Shown: piece by piece, positions 54,772 to 64,000 of the stretch
Layout: every line of letters starts with the position of its first letter
How positions within the stretch are numbered: the stretch's first letter is position 1
Assembly (NCBI RefSeq): GCF_910592395.1
Contig: NC_088325.1
Location: forward strand, 4,433,501-4,497,500
Direction: 5' to 3'
Source: Lineus longissimus
Lineage: Eukaryota; Nemertea; Pilidiophora; Heteronemertea; Lineidae
DNA: 64,000 bases
Translations under genes and position numbers: made by a program
The notes under the pieces: generated by a model
The model's database searches: none
Told to the model about the DNA's origin: nothing
What the model saw: the letters and a program-made list of their open reading frames with translations, nothing else

Positions 54772-57700
54772 AATTAAAACTTGTTCATGGGGCAAAACTC
54801 GCCTCGCTTCAAATCATCGTCTGCTTTACGAACCAAATCACCTTGCCATTTTTCAGACTATACAGAATAGTGCGTATAAAAACACCAAAGAGCACTCCGT
54901 TATGGGAAGAAGTGTTTTTGGTAAAGACTTGGAATACAATGTTGACGACATTTTCCAAATTTTTGAAACAAAAAAGACACAAGTCCGGCAGTTACGTGGG
55001 TGAGCGATTTTAGCACATTCATGATCAGATTAAATTGCGGCCCTTTCAAGCACTGACAGTATACATGGTAAAGGACCACCACACCACACTTCTATCACTG
55101 CGCCAGAGTTGATGATCACCAGTAAACAGGTCAACTGTTATAATCATTACCAATAGAATAACAGATACAGACATACTAATATATGGGCCATTCTCGTAGT
55201 TAATACGCGTGACTCATTCAAAAAACATAAAGTCTCTCACATTGTGAGGACGTTTCGTTGGGGCTTTTCCTATGGGCCTGATGCGTCGATAGAATTGCAG
55301 TTCAAACAGGCAGGCGTGCCTAATAGGCAAAATAGCGTAATGTACATTGCATAATGTGCATGATTTGGGATAGAATGCAGGCTTGTGACTATATCAATTT
55401 TATTTTCGAATAATTTTGGCGCGTGAAGATGCCCATTACCAAAAATCTATCATAATAATGATTCAAAAAATAAGTTTCACAGTAAAGAAAGTCTTACTCT
55501 CACCAGGGATGACGATGGCCTATTTAATCAACCTTCTTCAGTGGTAGCATGATTGATGTCATTATAATAACCCCCCCCCCCCCTACTTCTTTCCATTGCA
55601 AAATCTTTTTATCTAGAAAAAAAAATTCATAAAAGATCAATTCGATTTTAAAACTAGCGACACTTTTGATTGACACCCTGTATCTTTGCACGCTATCAGT
55701 AGACAATAGCCAATACCACAAGGGTGATATGTCCCGATTGTTACCTGAAATATTCATGACAATGTGCTCGGATGGAAATAAACATGGACGGCAAATTGGT
55801 TCAGAGTTTGAGTTCAATTAATCAGAAAGTCACCCAGGGTTGGACTCACAGTCGATTTGGTGAACTGTGATTGAAATTTACGTCGGATCGTAAAGCTTTC
55901 TTTCAAGAGACGACACCCTATTTGCATATTGCTTAATCATACCTCTTTGGAAGGAATTATTGGGGAAGCATCTATTTTAGGTGTGGGTATCATATTTCGA
56001 CTTGTACTGAAAAAAACTCATTGGGGTCTAGTTTAGTGGAAGCATTCATTCAATAAGGGGCGCGCGCTGTATCATCACATGACCAGTTTTGCTGGCAACG
56101 TATGATGATACTTCCGCCTATACCGCCCACGCGACAAGCACGGATTTTGACAGATCTCGACGACGCTCCATGACTTCCACCTGACAACATGATCATAGGA
56201 CATCGACTTTACTTTACGTTTTTTTCTGTATAGCGAATACCAGCTAGCTGGCATAAGTAGGGAATCGCCCAATCGGGCCTTTTTGTTGGTCTCGCTCGGC
56301 TTACTACAAGCATATCAAGCATGATCAACGACTCAAAACCTGCCCCTATGTAAAGAAAACTTCCTAGGAATTTGTATACCGTACGCCATGACCCAATATA
56401 ATCTTCAACACGCTGTTCGATAATGAGAAAGATGTCTAAAGCCGAGATGCCGTTATTTTAAAAATCAATTCATATGTTTGCTAATTTTATCAAGATAATT
56501 TATTTGGAACATCATATATAACAGACAGTGTGAAAACAGTTTGGATATTTTATTTTTAGGTCAATCTCGTTTTAGAGAGCGGTAAAAAAATTGCGGGAAA
56601 TAGCTTCACGTCACATGATGAGACATTTCAATCAATCGATTTCTCTGGCAAATACAGTGCTCATCAGCCAGCAACATGTCAGCGTCTTATGAACATCCGA
56701 GCAGCTATACCGAACACTTCCGAGCATAAATAGCACTCGCGAAGGTTGCCGAATGTTTTTGGTCTCATGATTAAGCAATTATGCCAAGTCACAAGATGTC
56801 AGTGATGATTGGTTTTGATCAAGTTAATCTACAATAGTTCACACAATGTCGGCCCATCAAGTTGAATGGCCATAAAAATCAATATCTATCACGAATGGCA
56901 TTAGGTGACACAAACACGATTATCCACTTTTGAATTTCAATATAGCTCCCAAAAGAAAACCAGATTTTAGCCACAGGCCAGGTTGTTGAAATGAGTACTT
57001 TTCCTTTCCAATTTTTCATCCAATCTCTCATTACCTGTAATTGAAGATTTCAGATGCAAAGCTACCAAATCGACTCCAGGTCTTATAAAGGAAAGATGCA
57101 TTTAAGAGTGGCCGGATAGAGTTTGTTCGATGGCAAACGACACACAATTAAACCTGCTCGGTAACCAATAACGGTAATGATATCGAACAATCTGAAAGCA
57201 AAACGTATTGACTTCAGCTACATGTGGCCTAAATCTAGTGATCTTATGATGAATATCTAAAATACTTTTGGATTCAAACTCATAAGTATATAATTATCTT
57301 TATGTCACAGGGTAGTACTTGGTTGAAATTGATCGTTTGGTTTCGAATTTCCCTAAGCAGTTTAGTTCCAAGAGAAGACTGAATCGAATGTTTCACTGCC
57401 CCAAGACAGATATCATTTGTTTGACAAAAAAACTTTCAAATAACCGTTATTGAAGGCTGGTGGCTAATACACAGCAGTCAAACTTTCGAAAAAACGATTA
57501 GCGCGAAATTAGCATGATATGAAAGATTCGTTTACTCCTAAAAGAAGAACCATTCGACTCCCCCCCCCCCCCCCCCCATCTAGACACGCACACGTCAAGC
57601 AGAAACCATAATAAATGAAAAGTAGTTTAGAATTACGTATCTTTTAAAAAAAAAAAAAAATTATTTATTACAATATCTCAACAGAAGAGTACAAAAATTC

Positions 57701-58031
57701 ATGAATTCTTCCATTGAGAAGCAGCAGTTTATCTGGCGAACATGCCAAACAACTTGCAAAACATTTCCAGAATTGTTGTATGCAATGAATTCCAATGAAC
57801 ATCAAATGAAAATGACAATGTAACTGCACTAACCTTAATATCAGATCCAATTATTCCGAAGCCCTCAATTGAAAAATTCTAATCGAAAAGAAAAGACGCA
57901 CAGTGTCACTCGCTAAGCAGCACGAAGAATTATCTCTGTCCTCATCGGTTACCATTACAACAAGTGATCACAGACGCGTGAAGATACCAGAAGGAACAAT
58001 CAGTTATCGATCATCTCAGCTCAACCTGTAA
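54772..58031. other. Gene-poor stretch with homopolymers
   Basis: Poly-C runs occur near 55569 and 57561-57577 and a poly-A near 57646-57660. No supported coding, RNA or bounded repeat features were seen. Confidence 0.45.
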
Positions 58032-58257
58032 GAGAAAACACACTTAAAACCTCCTCGAAAAGGGCTTCGGAACATTGAGAAAACACACTTAAAACCTCCT
58101 CGAAGAGGGCTTTGGAACATCGAGAAAACATACTTAAAACCTCCTCGAAAAGGGCTTTGGAACATCGAGAAAACATACTTAAAACCTCCTCGAAAAGGTC
58201 TTCGGAACATCGAAAAAACACAGTTAATACCTCCTCGAAAAATGGCTTCGGAACATC
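58032..58257. repeat. 45-bp minisatellite, five units
   Basis: Units start at 58032, 58077, 58122, 58167 and 58212, each GAGAAAACACACTTAAAACC-like and ending GG(C/A)TTCGGAACAT. The last unit is 46 bp. Because 45 is a multiple of three, the array is open on both strands as 15-aa repeats (FEEVLSMFSRCSKAL on minus, LEHRENILKTSSKRA on plus). I regard the coding appearance as a by-product. Confidence 0.85.
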
Positions 58258-58499
58258 GATAATGTTGCGGACGAATATGGGCAATGAAGAGAGATGACAT
58301 GCTTCATCAATTGGCCTGGTATAACCGCAGGGGAAACAGGGAAAGGGAAATAATGGCCAGTTTCCCTTAAAATGTAAAGTATGCATCTGTAACGTACCTA
58401 TAGTTTAACCGTTCACAATAATCATCGTAAAAGAGTTTATCATGTTTGACGATTTTAGTATCGTTTTTATAATTTTGTTTTTGCAAATTTTTACGTAAT

Positions 58500-58940
58500 T
58501 TTGTTGAGAACCCTAAAATACATTATGTGTTTATACGAACAAGCGTGATGATGTGAAGAAGATATTTAATATTTGTTTTCAAAATTTCGAAAATTAGTCG
58601 TTCATGACAAAAAACCCAACTGCCATACGTTTTGAAGAAGTATTTCTCCATGGCGGTTTGTTTATTTTTGACAACACGTGACTAACTGACTCTGTTTTGA
58701 AATATATATGCATCACCAAATGTTATGTCAAAGGGATCAGATTGAATAAATATTGATAGCGGTCTGAATACTTAGCGCAATCGAACCAGGGACATTATCT
58801 GACTTTACTTGAGTGGACTATGACATATCTTATAATGACACTGTAGTCATAAATTATCGAGAAGACATAGTTAACCTTCGATCTGCTTTTGTTTTCTTGC
58901 TTTCGAATGATAAGTATCGGGTATAGACGATTATTGATAG
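58500..58940. repeat. Diverged direct repeat, copy A
   Basis: This matches 61765-61960 (ACGAACAAGCGTGA.GATGTG onward) and, after an interruption, 62465-62690 (GCAATCGAACCAGGGA, GGACTATGACATAT). Identity looks moderate. The family is unknown. Confidence 0.7.
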
Positions 58941-59693
58941 ATTGTCTGAAGCATGAAAGGTCGAACTCGAATAGGTCCGGTTTTGAAAACCAATATCATG
59001 AGTGTTGACCTTACTATATTCGTCGATAGTTGCCCGGGTCATTTGATGATTGTCGTTTGTTTTTTCGAGTCAGCATTGTAAGCTTTCTTCCACCATTCTG
59101 ATGTGTGATAGTGAGGTCACATCGTTACGTTAAACAACACTTCCCCCATGTGCCTGAAATCGTGTGATACAAAAATTCCTCAACTGTTCTACTGTGTTAA
59201 AATGAATATCGGGCAAAGAATTCAGAGCTGTTGAACTTGTTAATGGCTGTCCTCCCTCAATGTCCCGGTGGAAATCGTTAAATGTCGGTGAGAGTGTCAA
59301 AGTCTCCCTTCGCCCTTTACAAAAAGTCCGTCCAAACTTTTAATTATTGTGACCCGAGTAGGCTTTTTAAAATGATTGTGCAATAAATTTAGGTAACTAC
59401 TGATTCTCGGCCCAGTATATATCGTTTTTTCTAGAGAATAAAATAAACGCCTGTCTAAAGTTCTATTATCTGGGAAGTGGAAGGAGAAAACATATTCAAA
59501 ATCTGTACAAATCTCAATAACGTATTGTTATTTCATGTTAATTTCAGGACACTGACTATTTGTCCATTTTTAAACAGTAGGATTTCTGTTGGACGGACAG
59601 TAAATCACAATTATAGTTCAGTAACCTAACACTTCCGTTATTTTAGGATTACACCGGGAACACTAAGCGCAACATAATATACCGCCATTAACC
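58941..59693. other. Non-coding, nothing recognised
   Basis: No supported feature. Confidence 0.4.
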
Positions 59694-59935
59694 TTAAAGC
59701 TGAACTGCATGCACAAAACCAGAGCACCTTCTGAATACGGCCTGAAACATGACAGACCTCCAATGCTTCGATGCGCTTGATTTTACAAACCAGCAAGCCG
59801 CGGGACGATGCGGACCTTCGCATAGAATTCTGGAAAGAAAAAAATTAAAGGTCCTCTCATCGGGACTCGAACTCGAGACCTCTGGTTTTATTTGCCAACA
59901 CTTATCCTCAAGGCCACTGGGCTACTTGAAATGCC
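59694..59935 (-). mobile_element. SINE copy 1, tRNA-like head type I
   Basis: Minus strand: a tRNA-like head (TAGCCCAGTGGCCTTGAGG, B-box GAGTTCGAGTCCC) is followed by a body shared with the SINE at 60220 (GTCCGCATCGTCC, GCTTGCTGGTTTGT, TTTCAGGCCGTATTCAGA). The 3' end is CAGTTCAGCTTTAA. The borders are approximate. Confidence 0.65.
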
Positions 59936-60219
59936 TGTCGTTTTAAACGCCTTTATACAATGTGCAAACATTTGTGTGTAATCTTTGCTCAACATCTTTG
60001 AGCAGCTTCCAGTGGGCGACTGCAGGAAGAAGGTCATTTTTTCTTTGCTGTGCGTGATTATGTATGCGGAGTCTACGTTTTCTCTTAGCAATGTTCACTT
60101 TTGTCTTGGTATCTTCTTCTATTACAATGTGCTTGAGAAAATTTCTGGTTCATCTCTTAAAAATAAAGCATAATCGCCATTCATATAGGAGATATTTGCT
60201 GGCGGTACTTCACAAGAAA

Positions 60220-60490
60220 GCCCGCCTGGCTCAGACGGTTGGAGCGTTCATATTCTGAGCCCGAGTTCCCGGTTTCGAATCCCTGGAGAGGATTTTGATT
60301 TTTTTCTCTTCCATAATTCTCCGAGACTGTCCGCATCGTCCTGTGGCTTGCTGGTTTGTGAAATCAGGCGCATCGAAGCATGGAAGTCAATCATTTTTCA
60401 GGCCGTATTCAGATGGACCTTTCGATCGTTTGAATTTCTTACTATTGCCGCATGGGACGCTCTGGTTTTGTGCATGCAGTTCAGCTTTAA
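60220..60490 (+). mobile_element. SINE copy 2, tRNA-like head type II
   Basis: The head is GCCCGCCTGGCTCAGACGG with B-box GGTTTCGAATCCC, clearly different from the head of the copy at 59694. The body and 3' end (CAGTTCAGCTTTAA) match that copy. The two SINEs face each other head to head about 290 bp apart. Confidence 0.65.
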
Positions 60491-61764
60491 GAAGATCAGT
60501 CCACATTTTGTTGATTGTTTTGTAGCAGATTTGGCTGGTAATGTGATCAGACACAAGATTGACCTAATTAATGTAACATGGTCGATATCTCTGAGTGTTT
60601 AGGCTTTACATATGAGTCACACGTAAATACTTTCACCTTTAGGAATATCACTTATTGTTCCCTTGTTTATTTTTCTGATAAATGTAGTAAATACAAGCTC
60701 ACTAGAATGACGTTCATTCACTTTGTAAATTGTAAAATCGTTTCCACATGCTAGTGCAACCATAGAGAGGATCAACGCATGGAGGGCTAACTCGAGTCAA
60801 ATCGGAGTCAACAGATTTTAATGCTTTCCTTTTATGTGCAATACATGGCAACTACCTATCTAACTGGAGGAACTGGGCAGTTGAGAGCTTGATAAAATTG
60901 CCCTTTAGAATACAAATGGCCCTTTAATCTGTTTACCACTTCACTATATGTACATAGAAAAGTTGCATATTGCATGGTCTTAAATGTTATGTCCGCATTG
61001 TTTGAGGCGCTGGAGAAAAAACTACTGGACGGAATTATTTGTTTTCTTTCACTCGATCAAGGCCCAACATAATCTTTTCACTTTAGTAACCATGGTAGCG
61101 AAATACTTTTTTGTACTCTGTGTACATTGACGTATGCATTGAATTCGGACATTTTCCGCTCTGTACGGTTGATTTCTTGACAGATTTGGATGAAATGTTC
61201 AGGCAATTATTTTTTGTGACTATCTACTCATTTGCCAGGTATGAATAAGAAATATCCAGAAAAGAACATGGCCTACATCGAGGGGACTCTCAAAATGCCC
61301 ATTAGACTTCGCTGAAGAGGTTGTTTCATTTCTGCACTGAGAATGTTAAAATCCTGGTGGGCCTTGAGGCACAGATCAATAAAAAACAAACTTCAAAGGA
61401 ATCATCCGACCAGTATTTCGTACTCCAGAGAGCCCCCGACGATGCGGACATAACATATGAATGGACTTTAGACGACCACGTTAGGTCAATCGATACAAAA
61501 AATGACAAATGCTTTCCATAATGATAAAAATAGACATGTTGGCAGTTAATGTTTGTACTGTGTCAATTATTGTTTTCGGCGAAATGTGGTTCCCGACGCG
61601 ACAGATGAGATTTAACATAACATTCCCAGGACACGACGGCTTGTGAAACAGCAGGTCACCCTTTCGTCCATGTCTCGTGTTTTCTGAACCAATATCTCTC
61701 ATCAGCTATCTACTGATCTTAGTATAACATTGGCTTCTCAAGAAGCATCTTTTGCAAGTTTTGG
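60491..61764. other. Non-coding, nothing recognised
   Basis: No supported feature. Confidence 0.4.
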
Positions 61765-62690
61765 CAAATATTATACGAACAAGCGTGAGGATGTGAAGAA
61801 GATATTCATTTTTTTCAAATTGGAAATTTAGTTGTGAACGAAAAAAAAACAACTGAAATACGTTTTGAATCCAAAAAAAACCCCAACTATATCTCCATGG
61901 AGATTGGTTATAATTTGTAACACGTGGCCACCCGACTCTGTTTTAAAATTACTTGAGACCCATCGATCGAACACCGTTTCTGCAGGCCAAGCCCCCTTAG
62001 ATATTCGCATTGTCTTTGGATGCCATTAATCATTGTTCAATCGGGATGGAAAATAGATGGGCGACACGCTTCCTTAAATGGTTATGCAATTTGCCTTCGC
62101 ATCAATTTCATAGTTGGAATTCAGAATTGCAGGCATTAAACTATTTTACTTTATCATCAATGCGATTTCTCTTATTAAATATTATTTCTCAACAAACCTA
62201 GGCTGTAGACAGGGAAACTGATTAACGAGACCTTAACCACTGGTAGGGGAGTAGAAGTATTACAGTGGTCAGGTCACAAGTGATCTGTTTATTCCCAATG
62301 CCTACCACTGTCCATCAACTTACCACAGCCTCAAGACCAACACGTGTGAGCCAATCAGTAAGGAGGGACCGTGGCCTGCTCAATGCATATTATACTGGAC
62401 GGTCATGTCTAAAGGTGAGGAACCGGTCTTAGAACAGTGAGTCTAGTGTATAAGCATTGCCAAGTATCATGACAAGGGTCAGATTGAATGAATATTGATA
62501 TTGGTCTAAATAGTTTGCGCAATCGAACCAGGGAATTTTCTGATTCACATTATTGGACTATGACATATTTTGATAAGGCCACTGTCATAAATCATGATAA
62601 TGTGGTTATCGAAAAACATAATTAACCTTTCGATCCTCATTTGCTTTGTTTTCTTGCTTTTGACTGATAAGTTTCGGCGAACAGTTGACA
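61765..62690. repeat. Diverged direct repeat, copy B, interrupted
   Basis: Matches copy A (58500-58940) in two blocks, 61765-61960 and 62465-62690. The roughly 500 bp between them are absent from copy A, so either an insertion occurred here or copy A was deleted. No clean element termini are visible. Confidence 0.65.
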
Positions 62691-62837
62691 TCATATTCAT
62701 ATCGAGGCGATGAATTGGCATGATGAACACACCAAAATCATCAAATGACTCGGTAAACAATCGAGCAATAGAGAAAGGTTTTTTCATAGGCTGCTATTAG
62801 TGCCAATACACACATTATACATACTAGGAATGTGACT

Positions 62838-62921
62838 AGAGTTATGTCTATTCATGACGATGACGTTTTTAACTCTTGAATGGATATCCCACACCTTTCA
62901 CGGCTGTGAAAGGCCTACTAC
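62838..62921 (+). repeat. 84-bp direct repeat with hairpin, copy 1
   Basis: Repeated at 63917-64000. It includes the perfect hairpin CCTTTCAC-GGCT-GTGAAAGG (62894-62913) and the words AACTCTTGAA and GATATCCCACACC. Confidence 0.85.
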
Positions 62922-63010
62922 TGTGCTCGGCTGTACCCATCGAGGCGGTCATATAAATTGGGTATTGTCGGCTTGGGATCTTATTGTTGAGTGCATCCAG
63001 TATTTTGCCA
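62922..63010. repeat. Imperfect inverted repeat, left arm
   Basis: Complementary to about 63735-63830 (GGGTATTGTCGG.CTTGGGATCTTATTG). The arms bracket about 725 bp that include the foldback MITE at 63353-63725. Confidence 0.75.
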
Positions 63011-63344
63011 CCGGGCATGAACAATCTGGTATCGGCGATATTCACCATGTGAGCGATGCAACAACATCGCGGTGTAGTAACGCTGTGTCCTCCGCGTTTG
63101 CGTCACGTATTGACCAACACTAAAGGAAGGGGAGACTACCGAACTGCATTTGATAAAGATAGGATAAAGTCACTACCTGAAACTTCTATACTTGACCTAT
63201 CAAACATATCGAATTGATAAGGTCACGGGTTATCCTTTTTGCATTGTCTCGGTACCCCATAATGGGTCACACGGTCGATTGTTGTTATCGGTATATTGAT
63301 ATTCCGAAAGCGTATTGCATCTAAAAATATGCAAAGCGTGAGGA

Positions 63345-63733
63345 CTTGTACTGGTTTATGCCTGTTTCGCCTATTCCCGTTTCGCCTATTCCTGTTTCGC
63401 CTACAAAATTCCTGTTTCGCCTATTCCTGTTTCGCCTATTCCTGTTTCGCCTACTTTCCAGTACCCCTATAATAAATCGACTCTCCCAGGGGGAACCTTA
63501 GGGATGCATGTCCATTTTATGGGGAAAACGTGAGGGGACAATTGGATGATGTTAACGATGTGATGACAATGATAGCCTTTAACACTATAGTAAGGGACGA
63601 TTCATATTCCTACTTCTGTGGGGAGGTTAGCAATACATTTGAATAGGCGAAACAGGAATAGGCGAAACAGGAATTAGGCGAAACAGGAATAGGCGGAACA
63701 GGAATAGGCGAAACAGGAATACACCCTTGTACT
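63345..63733. mobile_element. Foldback MITE with 15-bp tandem-repeat termini
   Basis: CTTGTACT is directly repeated at 63345-63352 and 63726-63733, an 8-bp target duplication as made by hAT transposases. The 373-bp element begins GGTTTATGCCTGTTTCGCC and, inverted, GGTGTATTCCTGTTTCGCC. Each terminus is an array of about five to six TTTCGCCTATTCCTG units, inverted at the other end. The ~190-bp centre has no ORF. Confidence 0.85.
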
Positions 63734-63734
63734 A

Positions 63735-63830
63735 CTGGATCCACTCACCAATAAGATCCCAAGCCCGACAATACCCGATTTCTACTACCGCCTTGATGGG
63801 TATAGCCTAAACAACCGGGCATAATACTAG
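63735..63830. repeat. Imperfect inverted repeat, right arm
   Basis: Complement of 62922-63010, with several mismatches and small gaps. Confidence 0.75.
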
Positions 63831-63916
63831 GCCTTTTGCAGCCATTAAAGGGCTCGGATATCTTGTCTTCGTTTCTCCCAATTAGTCTTTAATTGCGATA
63901 TGAAAAGTTCTGCTGT

Positions 63917-64000
63917 AGAGTCATGTCTATTCTTGACCATGACGTTGTTAACTCTTGAACAGATATCCCACACCTTTCACGGCTGTGAAAGGCCTACTAT
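63917..64000 (+). repeat. 84-bp direct repeat with hairpin, copy 2 (cut by window end)
   Basis: Same sequence as 62838-62921 with a few substitutions, including the same hairpin. The offset is 1079 bp. The match is still running at the last base of the window, so a longer tandem unit is possible. Confidence 0.85.

Noticed and set aside
58032-58257. CRISPR-like regular array
   Set aside because: Units are contiguous with no unique spacers, and the DNA is eukaryotic. It is a minisatellite.
63364-63720. Telomere-like or CRISPR-like repeats of TTTCGCC
   Set aside because: The arrays are inverted at two ends of a bounded element with an 8-bp target duplication, so they are transposon termini.

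Overview
The window is eukaryotic nuclear DNA, probably from an invertebrate animal. The evidence is short phase-matched exons with GT/AG borders, an intron-containing tRNA-Tyr gene, and a dense mixture of L1-type LINE, DIRS retrotransposon, Helentron-like, Harbinger, TTAA-flanked and hAT-like elements plus tRNA-derived SINEs. Immunoglobulin (Ig) receptor exons next to DIRS and Helentron-type elements would fit a marine deuterostome such as amphioxus or a hemichordate, but the species is a guess.

Region by region. 1-11300: a Harbinger transposase remnant, then a plus-strand Ig-superfamily receptor gene (one V-type exon, a tandemly duplicated two-exon C2 domain, a transmembrane exon). All splice phases agree. 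A 1345-bp Helentron-like element sits 18 bp upstream of one C2 exon. 8100-9180: three ~300-bp repeats with hormone-receptor-like half sites, a GAC microsatellite and a terminal hairpin. 12117-12869: a complete non-autonomous Harbinger derivative flanked by TTA. 14321-15717: a TTAA-flanked element carrying a THAP-domain ORF. 16780-19456: diverged dispersed repeats. 19690-23480: the 5' two-thirds of a DIRS-type retrotransposon (Gag-like, RT, RNase H), degenerate and cut off inside RNase H.

23481-31218 is a 7.7-kb palindrome: two 2.79-kb arms, almost identical, around a 2.16-kb spacer. The right arm runs into a plus-strand multi-exon gene (to 33054) whose exons resemble fibroblast growth factor. 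The left arm carries only its 5' part and abuts the broken DIRS element. The spacer holds an Arg-rich 243-aa ORF. 33293-34873 (minus) is an intact, apparently intronless gene for a 526-aa disordered protein built of six internal repeats, which I do not recognise. 35722-36258 (minus) is an unidentified exon, and 37343-37431 (minus) is tRNA-Tyr(GTA). 38845-44840 (minus) is an L1-type LINE with intact ORF1 and a twice-frameshifted ORF2.

46000-64000 is gene-poor: twin 444-bp MITEs, a probable cytoplasmic-tail exon that fits the Ig receptor in phase (52415-52648), a second Helentron copy, a 45-bp minisatellite, two SINEs with different tRNA heads, and a foldback MITE with 15-bp tandem-repeat termini and an 8-bp target duplication.

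Several disabling changes are single-base losses in homopolymers (A6 to A5, C7 to C6, AAA to AA), and the palindrome arms differ mainly by one homopolymer. Base-calling or assembly error therefore has to be excluded before calling these genes dead.
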